A stretch of 64,000 bases of DNA from CAZIKF01 sp964539825 (GTDB taxonomy: Bacteria > Muiribacteriota > UBA6191): the NCBI GenBank assembly GCA_964539825.1, contig CAZIKF010000005.1, forward strand, positions 1-64,000, written 5' to 3'. The notes beneath the pieces were generated by a model. It was given only the letters and a program-made list of their open reading frames with translations. It was not told the DNA's origin and made no database searches. This document shows, piece by piece, positions 17,852-27,568 of the stretch. Positions within the stretch are counted from its first letter, which is position 1, and every line of letters begins with the position of its first letter. The position numbers and the translations under genes are program-made.

Positions 17852-20218
17852 ATGAAGATCACCTACCAATGGATCAAGAATTATATTGAATGCGACCAGA
17901 CATCTGAACAATTAGTGGAAACACTTACTGATCTGGGTCTGGAAGTTGAATCGGTGCAATCCACATTGTCTTCCTTTGAGGGGGTCATCGTGGGACGTGT
18001 CCTTTCGGTGGAACAACATCCCGATGCTGATAATCTAAGTCTTTGTCAGGTGGATACAGGGGAATCAGAACCACTCAACATCGTCTGTGGAGCTCCCAAT
18101 GTAGCCGTAAAAACCCTGGTCCCTGTTGCTGCGCCCGGAGCGACCCTTCCCTTTGGAAAGGTCACATCCAGAAAGATTAGAGGTGTTCTATCATTCGGAA
18201 TGATCTGTTCTGAAGAAGAATTGGGATTCGCAGAGAGCTCTGAGGGAATCTGGATTCTGGAAGATGAAAAATTCAAGGTTGGCTCCTCTTTTCGAGACTA
18301 CTTTCCAGAAGATGTGGTTTTTGAACTCGCGATTGGCCCCAATAGACCGGACTGCCTGGGGGTGCGTGGAGTCCTGCGCGAACTGTCCCAGGTGACCGGT
18401 ACCAGTTCAGCCCTTCCCGAGCCTTCCCCGCCCAGTAAAGAACAATCAGAATATCCTATTACAATCGAAGATACCGACGGCTGTCCCCGTTATGTAGGTG
18501 CCCTGATCCGAGGGATCAAAGTGGGAGAATCCCCTGCCTGGCTCAGGGAGAAACTTCACCTTCTTGGACTGAGAAGCATTAATAACATTGTGGATCTGAC
18601 TAATTACTTGATGATGGAATATGGTCATCCCATGCATGCTTTTGACGCGGACCTTCTGCGCGGATCTGAAATCCGAGTACGATCAGCCAAACCAGGAGAA
18701 GAATTGGTAACCCTCGATGGAGTTACCAGAAAGCTTAGCGATGAAGATCTGCTCATATGTGATGGTGCGGGACCTGTGGCTCTGGCTGGAGTCATGGGTG
18801 GAGAAAATTCAGAAATCAAGGATCAAACTTCCAACTTGTTTCTGGAAATCGCTTATTTTGACCCCATCCGCATCCGTAAAACCTCGCGAAAACTGAAACT
18901 GCACACCGATGCTTCCCATCGATTCGAACGAGGAATGGACCCGGAACTCCCATTGGTTCTTACGGGTATCACGATCCAATACATTCTAGATTTGGCCGGG
19001 GGAGAGTTCATCGGAATCTCGGATGCCTATCCCAAACCCTGGAAGGCAAATAAGATCGTTTTTAATCCTGGTCTAATCAAGAGAATCCTGGGGATTGAGT
19101 TGAGTGACCCGCGTATGGAAGAAATCCTTGTGAAATTAGGTTGCGAAGTCCAGATGGACTCCCAAGAGCCATGGAGTGTCTTCCCACCCTCCTTCCGACC
19201 TGATCTTGAACGTCCCATAGATCTGGTAGAAGAAATCTGCCGCATCCATGGAATGAATGAAGTCCCCTTCGAAGCACCCAAAGTCAGCCTGGAATTCCGA
19301 AGGGACCGCCACATTAAAACCTCCACCGAAAAACTCCAAGATCTTCTGGTTGGGGCTGGTCTCCAAGAATGTGTTACCTATTCCTTTTCAGATCAAGATC
19401 CCCCAGGTTCGGTCAAAGTATTAAATCCTATCTCAGACAAAATGGGCCAACTGCGCTCGACGATTTCTGAAAAATTACTTGATTCCGCCCTATATAACTA
19501 TAAACAGCAAAATGAAAAGATTGGACTCTTTGAGGTGGGCACGACCTTTTCCGAATCATCTTCAGGCGAAGGCGATAAACCTTACCGCGAAGAAACGCGC
19601 CTATCCGTACTGCTCTGTAACCAACAGGAAGTGAATTGGAAAAATCAGTCCAGACAATCCGACATTTTTGACCTGAAGGGAGTTTTAGATAAGATCGCGG
19701 TTTTGTTTGATTCGAAGTTCCGCCTTAGACCCGCCTCTGAACTTCCACCCTTTCTGGATCAAGAAAATAGCCTCGACATCCTCTTTAGAAATCAAAGAGC
19801 AGGATTCATGGGGGCGGTAGATCCTTCCATGCTCGCGAAAGAGAAAATTCATGATGCCATGGTTGTTCTTGAGTTATGCCTTGATGAGGTCTTTCTCTGT
19901 GGGCGTAAGGAGCCTGTTTTTAAGCAGTTACCCCAAATCCCGGGAGCTAGAAAGCAGCTCGCACTCATCACTCCCAGCACCTTGCCTTGTGAAGAGGTGT
20001 TAAGGGCTATTGGCTCCTTAAAAATTCAAACACTGGAGAGTTTTGATGTCTTTGACCTTTATACCGGTAAAGGAATTTCAGAAGGACATAAGAGCCTGGG
20101 AATCAATTTTATGTTCCGTGGAAAGGAGAAAACCTTGTCTGAAGAGGAAATGACCAGCTCGGTGGATAAAATCCTGGAAGCCTTACATAAAAAATACTCG
20201 ATCGTATTGCGGCCTTGA
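17852..20218 (+). CDS. pheT: Phenylalanyl-tRNA synthetase beta subunit
   Basis: PheT forms the alpha2-beta2 enzyme with PheS and carries editing and tRNA-binding functions. The 788-residue length is normal for the long bacterial form. It opens with the B1 domain (MKITYQWIKNYIE). The EMAP-like tRNA-binding domain is at about residues 40-150 (VIVGRVLSVEQHPDADNLSLCQVDTG, CGAPNV), then the B3/B4 editing domain and B5. The C-terminal ferredoxin-fold anticodon domain is near residues 690-788. pheS is not adjacent, unlike the usual pheST arrangement. The stop overlaps the TTG start of holA. Confidence 0.93.
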   Translation: MKITYQWIKNYIECDQTSEQLVETLTDLGLEVESVQSTLSSFEGVIVGRVLSVEQHPDADNLSLCQVDTGESEPLNIVCGAPNVAVKTLVPVAAPGATLPFGKVTSRKIRGVLSFGMICSEEELGFAESSEGIWILEDEKFKVGSSFRDYFPEDVVFELAIGPNRPDCLGVRGVLRELSQVTGTSSALPEPSPPSKEQSEYPITIEDTDGCPRYVGALIRGIKVGESPAWLREKLHLLGLRSINNIVDLTNYLMMEYGHPMHAFDADLLRGSEIRVRSAKPGEELVTLDGVTRKLSDEDLLICDGAGPVALAGVMGGENSEIKDQTSNLFLEIAYFDPIRIRKTSRKLKLHTDASHRFERGMDPELPLVLTGITIQYILDLAGGEFIGISDAYPKPWKANKIVFNPGLIKRILGIELSDPRMEEILVKLGCEVQMDSQEPWSVFPPSFRPDLERPIDLVEEICRIHGMNEVPFEAPKVSLEFRRDRHIKTSTEKLQDLLVGAGLQECVTYSFSDQDPPGSVKVLNPISDKMGQLRSTISEKLLDSALYNYKQQNEKIGLFEVGTTFSESSSGEGDKPYREETRLSVLLCNQQEVNWKNQSRQSDIFDLKGVLDKIAVLFDSKFRLRPASELPPFLDQENSLDILFRNQRAGFMGAVDPSMLAKEKIHDAMVVLELCLDEVFLCGRKEPVFKQLPQIPGARKQLALITPSTLPCEEVLRAIGSLKIQTLESFDVFDLYTGKGISEGHKSLGINFMFRGKEKTLSEEEMTSSVDKILEALHKKYSIVLRP

Positions 20219-21357
20219 AACTACTCCAATTTCTGCAACAAGGAACTAATACTCCCAATCGGGTAGTTTTCTTTGCTGGGACTTGCCCCTTTCAGACAGA
20301 GATCCTGCTCAAATCTCTGGTCAGGGCTAAATCACCTAATTCTGTCAAATTAGGCCATCAAAGGCTCGACCTGAGTGAAACACAACTCCAAGAGGTTCTA
20401 TCTCTATTAAAGAATCGCTCCTTATATGCTAGCGAGTCACTTTATTTCGTTGAGGGACTACAGCTCTTAAGCGACCCGGAGTTACAGAACCTGATTGCTG
20501 CAACAGAGAATCCCGCGGATCCAAGATTTCATTTTTTGATTCGGCTTCCAAAGTCCTTTAAGGGAAATATCCCGAGCCAGGGAACGGTGATCCAAGAAGA
20601 ATTTGATCCCTTCGACAAAAGAGAATACTTCAAAATTAAATGTTTAACGGACCTGGTTGTTCACCTGATGAAAGAGGCCAGACTTCCCCTTAATGCCAAA
20701 CTGACTCAGACGCTGGCTACAAGATGTCTTTCAAATCCTCTGGAGATATTCTCCAAAATTCACACCCTGGAGCTCTTCCTCTCCGAGGATCGCAAAACCT
20801 TCGAAGTGAACGATGTTTTACCCCTCTTTCCCAGGGAAAAACATCCCCCGTTTCGCTTGCTGGACGCAATCGGACTGAGGAATGCCAAACGAATCCTGGA
20901 GGAGTTACCAGTAATTGAACGCTCATTGGACACCCATCCTCTTCCCCTACTTGCCGCTGTCAAAAAACACCTGGGAAAATTGTTTAATCTTGCGAGCTGG
21001 ATAGAACAAGGGGACCGGCTAACTCTAATCAATCTGGCAGACAGGTTCTTTAAAGAACGTTCTTTTCAGCAAAAGCGAAATACCGCCGAGAAAATTCGCC
21101 AGTACTTCAGAGAAAAGCTCTCGCCAACTGAACTGAAACAATTTGAGGTCTTAGCAAAAAAGGATCTACCTCTTGCAAAGCTTATCTATCAATTACGATT
21201 CAGTGAGAAGGACGGCCTTGAGGATGCCCTGATGCAGGCTAACCAAATACAGCTCCTCTTTCAGTCCTCAAACTTACCTCAATACCACCTCTTACTCTCT
21301 TTTTTCCTGGTCTGCTCTCGTGAATATTCCCGGAAGGAAAAGAGAAACTCCAGATAA
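20215..21357 (+). CDS. holA: DNA polymerase III delta subunit (clamp loader)
   Basis: The delta subunit opens the beta clamp in the replicative clamp loader. The 380-residue protein is divergent but shows the HolA pattern. There is an N-terminal region (VVFFAGTCPFQTEILLKSL), a helical lid, and SLYASESLYFVEGLQLL in place of the usual clamp-binding helix. The collar domain (LLAAVKKHLGKLFNLASW) ends with QANQIQLLFQSSN. The start is a TTG that overlaps the pheT stop (TTGA), so translation is coupled. Identification is by overall layout and length more than by strict motifs. Confidence 0.72.
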   Translation: MKLLQFLQQGTNTPNRVVFFAGTCPFQTEILLKSLVRAKSPNSVKLGHQRLDLSETQLQEVLSLLKNRSLYASESLYFVEGLQLLSDPELQNLIAATENPADPRFHFLIRLPKSFKGNIPSQGTVIQEEFDPFDKREYFKIKCLTDLVVHLMKEARLPLNAKLTQTLATRCLSNPLEIFSKIHTLELFLSEDRKTFEVNDVLPLFPREKHPPFRLLDAIGLRNAKRILEELPVIERSLDTHPLPLLAAVKKHLGKLFNLASWIEQGDRLTLINLADRFFKERSFQQKRNTAEKIRQYFREKLSPTELKQFEVLAKKDLPLAKLIYQLRFSEKDGLEDALMQANQIQLLFQSSNLPQYHLLLSFFLVCSREYSRKEKRNSR

Positions 21358-21405
21358 TCAGCATTGCACCTTTTTCCGTCAAAAGGGCTCGGATCGTACC
21401 TCGAG

Positions 21406-21465
21406 TTTGGTCTCAGCACGGCTCGAATTGTATCGGGTGTACACGAGGACCGGGATGAGACCAAA
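21406..21465. other. Intergenic hairpin downstream of holA
   Basis: TTTGGTCTCA at 21406-21415 pairs perfectly with TGAGACCAAA at 21456-21465. An outer TCGTAC pair extends the stem across an internal loop. It lies between the convergent holA and TPR genes and could terminate either. The loop of 40 nt is long and there is no strong T-run, so it is not a classic terminator. It lacks the core of the elements at 46 and 58 kb. Confidence 0.5.
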
Positions 21466-21489
21466 ATCCTGTACGAGTCGAGGCCGAAC

Positions 21490-23124
21490 TCAACCAGATA
21501 GATATTTATCCTGTAGAATCACGCCGGTGATCACCTCCACAGAATGTTCTCTGGCTATACTGGCGGCCTTCATGGTGAAGGATCCGAGGGTAATCATAAT
21601 AGCGCCTACCAGATCATAATTCTTCATCTGGGTAATTATCTGTTTAACCTCTACTTCGCCTATTTCTTTGGAATGACGGTAGACGGCACAGTAGGTAAAT
21701 TTATTATCTTTATTCTTAAGTAGATAGCGAAAGGCGATCCCCGAAGAGTCCGACTTTAGCTTCTTCTCAATACTCAATTTCATCTTCTTAAACACCTCTT
21801 CCATTCTCCTGTCAAACTGGTAAACGGACAGAGCTTCGAGGTCCTTGGATGTCTGTTTTTTACCCCTGGAAAAAGTCTTTTTTATGCCTCCAAGAAAAGA
21901 GGGATCAAGAAATTCAGAAACAACATCACTTTCAAAAGGAAGGACGTCGAACATATCGGACGATCGAAAGGGACGGGGATCTTCAAACAACTCATCTTCA
22001 AGTTTTTTACCTGCCTTATAAGCAAGTTCTAAATCACGAAAAAACTCCTTTTTATAGTTCTTTAGCTTCTCGATGAGTCTCTCAACATCTTTATAGTTAG
22101 GATCAGCCCGAGATAAGTTTGTCCATTCCCTTAGAGCGTCACGAAACTCTTCCTTTTCGTGCGTCTTAAAGAAATGAAGAAAACCCTTTTGAAAATGAAT
22201 TTCACGTTCCTGATGATCCTTGAGATAAATGTGATCAAGGGAACAGCGAAAAACCTTGATCCAGTTCTCAATTTCATTTTCAGAGAAAAGTTCGACTTTG
22301 GCGTAATAGCTTTGGATCAAGTATGCCAACGCGTCATAACCGTCATACGCCTGCTCGGAACCCACCTTCTGCAGGAACTCCATGAAACATGACTTGGCAT
22401 TTCCCGGGTCCTGGAGTTGCTGATAGATTTTCCCCAGGTAGTAATAGTCATCAACTCTTGATTCTTTATTGCTGATTAGCTCCCTGATACAGGCTTCGGC
22501 TTTTTTCCAGTTTCCAGTTCCGATGAGGCAAGGTACCTTCCCACGGACACTGGTCCAATCTCTGGGATTCTTATTGATAAGATTTTCATAGTATTCCAGA
22601 GCTTTCTCATAGCGACCTTGTGAGGCCAATAGAAACGCGACATTACGCAAGGTAAAATCATCTACAAATTCAGTGGTATTGGCATTTGAATCTACCGTAG
22701 GATCCGCGTTCATTCCCTTAAGTAAGCCCGCGTAATGATAAAACGCTTCTTCATACTGTTCCTTTTCAAAGAGCAGTTCACCCAGGTTTTTTTGAACCTT
22801 ACCTATCTTAAATTCATGATACCCAGATTCCCAAAGTTCCATCAGGGTTTTACAGGTCTGCAATTCTCTATTTTTACGCCCCTTCTTCTTGTAAATTTCA
22901 ACAAGGTACATGTAACTCTGTACGTGGTTGGTACGCGTAGTGAGATGCTTTAAGAACTTCTTCTCCGCTTCATCATTCTTCCCGGCCTCGAAGTCTTTGA
23001 CCGCTTCCCAGAATAAATTTGACGCGGGCGCACTGACTTTTTGCGACGTGAGAAACAGATAGGCCAGCCAGCCTAACACTGCGAAAATTAGCGTTCCCAG
23101 GACAAATGGCATCACGGTGAACAT
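21490..23124 (-). CDS. Membrane-anchored TPR protein with degenerate Mrr-like nuclease domain
   Basis: This 544-residue protein has one N-terminal membrane segment (PFVLGTLIFAVLGWLAYLFL). TPR-like helices fill about residues 40-280. The C-terminal domain at about residues 435-544 reads like a Mrr-type restriction-endonuclease fold (FDRRMEEVFKKM, then VGAIMITLGSFTMKAASIAREHSVEVITG). The catalytic D and Q/E-x-K positions are not clearly present; the expected QxK strand reads YCAVYRHSK. It may therefore bind rather than cut nucleic acid. No methylase or restriction partner is nearby. Confidence 0.65.
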   Translation of the reverse strand: MFTVMPFVLGTLIFAVLGWLAYLFLTSQKVSAPASNLFWEAVKDFEAGKNDEAEKKFLKHLTTRTNHVQSYMYLVEIYKKKGRKNRELQTCKTLMELWESGYHEFKIGKVQKNLGELLFEKEQYEEAFYHYAGLLKGMNADPTVDSNANTTEFVDDFTLRNVAFLLASQGRYEKALEYYENLINKNPRDWTSVRGKVPCLIGTGNWKKAEACIRELISNKESRVDDYYYLGKIYQQLQDPGNAKSCFMEFLQKVGSEQAYDGYDALAYLIQSYYAKVELFSENEIENWIKVFRCSLDHIYLKDHQEREIHFQKGFLHFFKTHEKEEFRDALREWTNLSRADPNYKDVERLIEKLKNYKKEFFRDLELAYKAGKKLEDELFEDPRPFRSSDMFDVLPFESDVVSEFLDPSFLGGIKKTFSRGKKQTSKDLEALSVYQFDRRMEEVFKKMKLSIEKKLKSDSSGIAFRYLLKNKDNKFTYCAVYRHSKEIGEVEVKQIITQMKNYDLVGAIMITLGSFTMKAASIAREHSVEVITGVILQDKYLSG

Positions 23125-23184
23125 AGCGTACTTGAAGAAGGCCCTATCTTAGCACAAGATGGGTGCCGGGAATTGAGAACGGTT

Positions 23185-23892
23185 TCAAGAGTTTGTTGAT
23201 CGGGAAAGGAGAATTTTTGGCTCAGTCATAGGGTGGCGCAGCATAAGAATCTGGTTCAAAGAGGTGCGCTCTCTTTCAAGCATACCAAGGAACTGAATCG
23301 CGTATAAATACTCAAGATTGCCATTCTCATTGGTCTCACGCCTTCGGACGATCTGCCCTTGTACCCCACGAAAATCCATAAAATGCAGAGTAAAGAAACA
23401 TTCAATCTCAGAGCCTTCTTCAAGCTCCTCAAATGAGGATAGCTCCATACCTCCAATACTCAGATCAGTGGTCAATCCCTCAAAAAGAGAATTGCCGAAG
23501 CCAGAACCCCGATCCACTCGATATTTTACAGGAACCTGGCATCGAACTCGTGTATAGATTCTCTGCTGATCTACTTCCTCAACAAATACCGGAACCCCGA
23601 GGACCAATTTCCCTTCTTCATGATTCTCCAGATCTTCCTGGCGAATATTGACTTTAAAGGAAATGGCTTCGCCCCCGACCAGGCATTGAACCACCGCGTA
23701 ATCTACTTTTTGAAAGAAATATCGGGTTCCATGACATTCCACCGGCCAGGCGATCACCAGATTTTTCTGGTCCACTTCAATTACCCGGGAAAATAAATTC
23801 AACTTCCCCTGGTCTGGATCGAATACCACCAACTCCAAATACTGATTTGGCCTTAGTCTTTTATCTCCAAAACGAGCACGTTTTGAGCGCAT
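23185..23892 (-). CDS. PilZ-domain protein (c-di-GMP effector), copy 1
   Basis: PilZ domains bind cyclic di-GMP and often control motility. The 235-residue protein has an N-terminal YcgR-like beta domain (ELVVFDPDQGKLNLFSRVIEV) and a C-terminal PilZ domain. The RxxxR-type motif lies in QQRIYTRVRCQVPVKYRV and the D-x-S-x-x-G motif in TTDLSIGGMEL, near residue 145. Both c-di-GMP contact motifs look intact. It is a close paralogue of the gene 4 nt upstream, so the pair arose by tandem duplication. Confidence 0.83.
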   Translation of the reverse strand: MRSKRARFGDKRLRPNQYLELVVFDPDQGKLNLFSRVIEVDQKNLVIAWPVECHGTRYFFQKVDYAVVQCLVGGEAISFKVNIRQEDLENHEEGKLVLGVPVFVEEVDQQRIYTRVRCQVPVKYRVDRGSGFGNSLFEGLTTDLSIGGMELSSFEELEEGSEIECFFTLHFMDFRGVQGQIVRRRETNENGNLEYLYAIQFLGMLERERTSLNQILMLRHPMTEPKILLSRSTNS

Positions 23893-23896
23893 GATA

Positions 23897-24577
23897 CTAT
23901 CCGTCCTGGCCCTTACCCGGCCCTTTGAGCAATAACTGGTTGAGACTCACCCGTTCCCGCTCGAACATGGCTTGAAATTTGATCGCGTATAGGAATTCTA
24001 TATCCTTATGTTGAGGTGAGTCCGTACGGCGTACCACTTCGGCTCGAATACCATTGAAATCCACATATTCCATTTTAAAGAAGCATTCGATTTCCATACC
24101 GGGCTCAAGGCGATCCACACTAGCGAATTCCATCCCCCCGATACTGATGTTCGTAGAGTTGGCTTCATAGAGATTATCAGAAAATCGCCCTTCGTCCATC
24201 ATGCGGAATTGAACCGGAAACCTTTTCTGAATCCGCTGGTATACGCGCTTTTGTTCGATACCCTCCATAAACCGAGGGGGATCAAGCTGCATCACGCCAA
24301 CATCAAATCCATTCAGTGTTTCCGGGTTGAGGGTCACCTTGAAAGAAATTACCTCGAATCCAACCAGAGCCTGGAAAACGGCAAACCGGATCCCCGTAAA
24401 GGGAAACTTGGTTTCCCCTTCAAGCCGAGGCCAGTGGATGACCAGCTTATCATCGGTAATTTCCTTAATTCGGGAGATCAGGCCAATCTTTCCCTTATCA
24501 GGATCAAAGACAATCAACTCAACGTATTGATTCTCTAAAAACAGTGCTTTATCGAAAGAGCTGCGCTTTTTAAACAT
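23897..24577 (-). CDS. PilZ-domain protein (c-di-GMP effector), copy 2
   Basis: This 226-residue protein has the same layout as its neighbour: ELIVFDPDKGKIGLISRIKEI at the N-terminus, then a PilZ domain. KRVYQRIQKRFPVQFRM holds the arginine motif and STNISIGGMEF the N-x-S-x-x-G motif. Asparagine replaces the first Asp of the second motif, which is common in active PilZ domains. The two copies are similar enough to be a recent duplication but differ in the linker. It follows the TPR gene by 8 nt in an apparent operon. Confidence 0.83.
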   Translation of the reverse strand: MFKKRSSFDKALFLENQYVELIVFDPDKGKIGLISRIKEITDDKLVIHWPRLEGETKFPFTGIRFAVFQALVGFEVISFKVTLNPETLNGFDVGVMQLDPPRFMEGIEQKRVYQRIQKRFPVQFRMMDEGRFSDNLYEANSTNISIGGMEFASVDRLEPGMEIECFFKMEYVDFNGIRAEVVRRTDSPQHKDIEFLYAIKFQAMFERERVSLNQLLLKGPGKGQDG

Positions 24578-24585
24578 TGGCTTAC

Positions 24586-25755
24586 CTACATACTAAGATT
24601 CTTGATTTTCTCCAATGTCTCCCCGTGCTTGGGAGAGGATGGCACCAATTCTATACACTTTTCATAATTGGCAATAGCTTTTTTCTTCATGCCTTTTTTT
24701 GCATAGGCTTCCGCGAGGTTGTAATAAGCGTTTGGATAACGATCCCACAACGCAATGGATTTCTGGTAGTACTCAATCGATTCATCAAGTTTATCCACAT
24801 TGAAGAGCAGGAATCCAATATTGTTAAAGACTATGGGGTCTTTAGGAGTTTCCCTGGAAAGTTCTTTGAGCTTTTCTATCGCCTTCAGAGGCTGTTTCAT
24901 CTGATCATAAAGAGCAGCGAGATTCGTATATGCTTTTAGGTACTTTGAATTTCCGGATATTGCTTTGAGATAGTGACTCTCCGCCTGTTTAAAAGCCTTT
25001 TGGCTGGCATAGAGAAAAGCCAAATTGTTATGAGCCGCAGCGAATCGGGGCTCTAGTTCTGTGGCCTTGTTATAGTACTTAATGGCCTTTTCTACTTGCT
25101 TTCGACCTCCAGAGATCAAACCAAGATTGTAGTAGGCAAAGGCATACTTGGGATTATGTTGAAGCAGTGTATGCCACTCCTCAGTAGATTCTTTTTCCTT
25201 ACCAATGGTCAAATAGATTCTGGCCAGGTTCTCACGGGCTTTCACATTTTCCGGTACAATCTTCAATGCCGCTTTCCAGGAGTCAATAGCAAGGTCTATC
25301 TGGCGGGTTGTCGCATAGACAAAGCCCTTGTTCACATAAGCATTTACGTATTTTGGATTGATCTCCAAGGCCTTATCAATGTTTTTGATTGCCTCTTCAA
25401 AAAGCCCTCTTTGAGTCTTGAGAAAACCAAGGGAATCCCAGGCTTTATAGTGAGTCGGATCGATGGAGATCGTTTGTTTCCAATACTGCTCCGCTAAATC
25501 CAGCTTACCCAGGAGAAAACAAGCTCCACCAAGATCATACGCCGCGTCAGAATAAGTAGGGTCTTGGGCTAAAGCTCTCTTCCATTCCTGAAGCGCCATG
25601 GCCACACGACCACGCTTCATGTAGTACTGGCCGTTTTGAAAGCGCTTTCGCGCAGCCTCACGCCCTTGCTCTTGTTCATCTTGCGCATTTCCTGGGGAAA
25701 TCAGAAGTAGAGAAAGCGCGAATGCGGTTAACATCTTCCAAACTATTTGGTTCAT
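24586..25755 (-). CDS. Secreted TPR-repeat protein
   Basis: This 389-residue protein is a signal peptide (MNQIVWKMLTAFALSLLLISPGNAQ) followed by about 10 tetratricopeptide repeats. Typical units are AAYDLGGACFLLGKLDLAEQYWKQ and PNAYYNLAEAYAKKGMKKKAIANYEKCIEL. TPRs form a right-handed helical scaffold for protein contact, here in the periplasm or envelope. The ATG at 25755 is supported by AAGGAAGG upstream; the open frame continues 21 codons further into accC. No enzymatic domain is present. Confidence 0.8.
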   Translation of the reverse strand: MNQIVWKMLTAFALSLLLISPGNAQDEQEQGREAARKRFQNGQYYMKRGRVAMALQEWKRALAQDPTYSDAAYDLGGACFLLGKLDLAEQYWKQTISIDPTHYKAWDSLGFLKTQRGLFEEAIKNIDKALEINPKYVNAYVNKGFVYATTRQIDLAIDSWKAALKIVPENVKARENLARIYLTIGKEKESTEEWHTLLQHNPKYAFAYYNLGLISGGRKQVEKAIKYYNKATELEPRFAAAHNNLAFLYASQKAFKQAESHYLKAISGNSKYLKAYTNLAALYDQMKQPLKAIEKLKELSRETPKDPIVFNNIGFLLFNVDKLDESIEYYQKSIALWDRYPNAYYNLAEAYAKKGMKKKAIANYEKCIELVPSSPKHGETLEKIKNLSM

Positions 25756-25798
25756 GATTCCTTCCTTTGTTCCTATTGACCCTATCTCCCGGTCAATC

Positions 25799-27160
25799 TC
25801 ACAGAGACATCGTTTCATCCAGAAATCTGGTGGTGAAATAGCCCTTACGAAATGTATCGGACTGTACGATCTGAAGGTGCAGAGGAATAGTGGACTTCAC
25901 TCCGACAAGTTGAAATTCTTCCAAAGCCCTGATGGAACGCCGTATGGCCTCGTCCCTACTTTTGTCATGAATGATTAGTTTTGCGATCATAGAATCATAA
26001 AAAGGTAGAATCTCATCTCCGGCGGAGACCATAGAATCAATACGTATCCCAGGGCCGCCAGGATACATAAGTTGATCAATTTTTCCGGGACTGGGGATGA
26101 ATCCACACTCAGGATCCTCTGCATTGACACGAAATTCGATACTGTGACCTCTAAATTCAACATCCTCCTGTTGAATTGCCAATACGCCTCCCTGGGCTAT
26201 CTTGAGCTGTTCTTTGACAATATCAACACCTGTGATCATCTCAGTGACAGGGTGTTCCACCTGAAGCCGCGTATTCATCTCCATGAAATAGAATTGATTG
26301 TTTTTATCTACCAAAAATTCTACGGTTCCAGCGTTTTTATAACCCAGAGAGCGGGCAGCCTGTACTGCTGCTTCACAGATCTGATCTCGAAGTTCCTTTG
26401 GGATACAGGGAGATGGGGCCTCTTCAATGAGCTTTTGATGCCTTCGTTGAATGGAGCAGTTCCGCTCACCCAGGTGAATTACATTCCCATGGTGGTCCGC
26501 TAAAACCTGCACTTCTATATGCCGCGGTTCTTCTACATACTTTTCTACATACAAGTCACCGTTTCCAAAGGCCGCGGCAGCTTCCGCGGAGGCAATCTGG
26601 AACAGTGAGGAGAATTCAGACTCGGATTCCGCCATCCGCATCCCTTTTCCTCCACCGCCGGCAACAGCCTTGATCATGACCGGAAATCCGCATTCATGAG
26701 CAACTTTGAGCCCCTCTCTGGCTGAAGGCGTAACTCCTTCAGAGCCGGGCACCACCGGAACTCCAGAAGCCTTCATCATTCGCCGAGCCTCCGATTTATT
26801 TCCCATTTTGGAAATCACATGGGAATCCGGTCCTACAAAACCAATCTTACATTCCCTCAAAACTTCTACAAAATCAGCGCTTTCAGCGAGAAATCCATAT
26901 CCGGGATGGATTAAATTTGCACCGGTGATTTCCGCGGCGGCAATGATATTCTGCACATTCAGGTAACTTCCCTTGGAATCCGCTGGTCCTATACAGACAG
27001 CCTCATTAGCCATGTTCACATGCGGTGAATTTCGATCAGCGGTGGAATAGACCGCAACAGTTTCAAGATCCAACTCCTTACATGCCCGTAGAATTCGTAA
27101 TGCAATTTCACCTCGGTTGGCCACCAAAACCTTTGGGCTGTCGCTTTGCTCTGTACTCAT
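25799..27160 (-). CDS. accC: Biotin carboxylase (acetyl-CoA carboxylase subunit)
   Basis: AccC uses ATP and bicarbonate to carboxylate biotin on the carrier protein. The 453-residue length and motifs are canonical: KVLVANRGEIALRILRAC at the N-terminus and the ATP-grasp loop GGGGKGMR. EMNTRLQVEHPVTE lies near residue 290 and FRVNAED follows. Catalytic residues appear intact. The start overlaps the stop of the accB-like gene (ATGA). The carboxyltransferase subunits are not in the window. Confidence 0.94.
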   Translation of the reverse strand: MSTEQSDSPKVLVANRGEIALRILRACKELDLETVAVYSTADRNSPHVNMANEAVCIGPADSKGSYLNVQNIIAAAEITGANLIHPGYGFLAESADFVEVLRECKIGFVGPDSHVISKMGNKSEARRMMKASGVPVVPGSEGVTPSAREGLKVAHECGFPVMIKAVAGGGGKGMRMAESESEFSSLFQIASAEAAAAFGNGDLYVEKYVEEPRHIEVQVLADHHGNVIHLGERNCSIQRRHQKLIEEAPSPCIPKELRDQICEAAVQAARSLGYKNAGTVEFLVDKNNQFYFMEMNTRLQVEHPVTEMITGVDIVKEQLKIAQGGVLAIQQEDVEFRGHSIEFRVNAEDPECGFIPSPGKIDQLMYPGGPGIRIDSMVSAGDEILPFYDSMIAKLIIHDKSRDEAIRRSIRALEEFQLVGVKSTIPLHLQIVQSDTFRKGYFTTRFLDETMSL

Positions 27161-27564
27161 TCTTCCACCAGCTTAAGCAGAGGATCTCCGAAGGCCACAC
27201 CTGCTCCAGATTCAACACAGATGGATTCCACTTCACCATCAATTGCTGACCGGATTTCATGGTTAATATTCATCGCTTTTACCTGTCCGACAAGGTTCCC
27301 GCTAAAAATTCGATCTCCAGGCTTTACCTCGGGAAAGAAGAAACCTACTCTCTGCGCGCTGATCACATAAGTCGTATCCTTAATGGATTGTTCTACACTG
27401 GGTGGTTGCGCGCTTTCAGCCTCCGTCACCTCTTCCAAAGCTCCCATTCTGGGGGCACTCTCTGTGGACCTACGGATTAACCTGACTGAACGATTACCCG
27501 AACGAAGTTCGAGTTCATGAAAGTTTGAGGCACTGAATTCCTCGATCAAGTCTTCTATTTCCAT
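27157..27564 (-). CDS. accB: AccB-like biotinyl-domain protein lacking the biotinylated lysine
   Basis: This 135-residue protein has the N-terminal helix of AccB (MEIEDLIEEFSASNFHELEL), a linker and a lipoyl/biotinyl fold at the C-terminus. It sits directly upstream of accC, as accB usually does. The canonical AMKM motif reads AMNIN here, with Asn in place of the lysine that carries biotin. The nucleotide sequence confirms AAT at that codon. The thumb segment after VGTFY is also shortened (VGFFFPEVKPGD). As read, it cannot be biotinylated at the normal site, so it may be a structural subunit or the true carrier may lie elsewhere. The start at 27564 follows the HIT gene stop by 4 nt. Confidence 0.75.
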   Translation of the reverse strand: MEIEDLIEEFSASNFHELELRSGNRSVRLIRRSTESAPRMGALEEVTEAESAQPPSVEQSIKDTTYVISAQRVGFFFPEVKPGDRIFSGNLVGQVKAMNINHEIRSAIDGEVESICVESGAGVAFGDPLLKLVEE

Positions 27565-27568
27565 GCTC

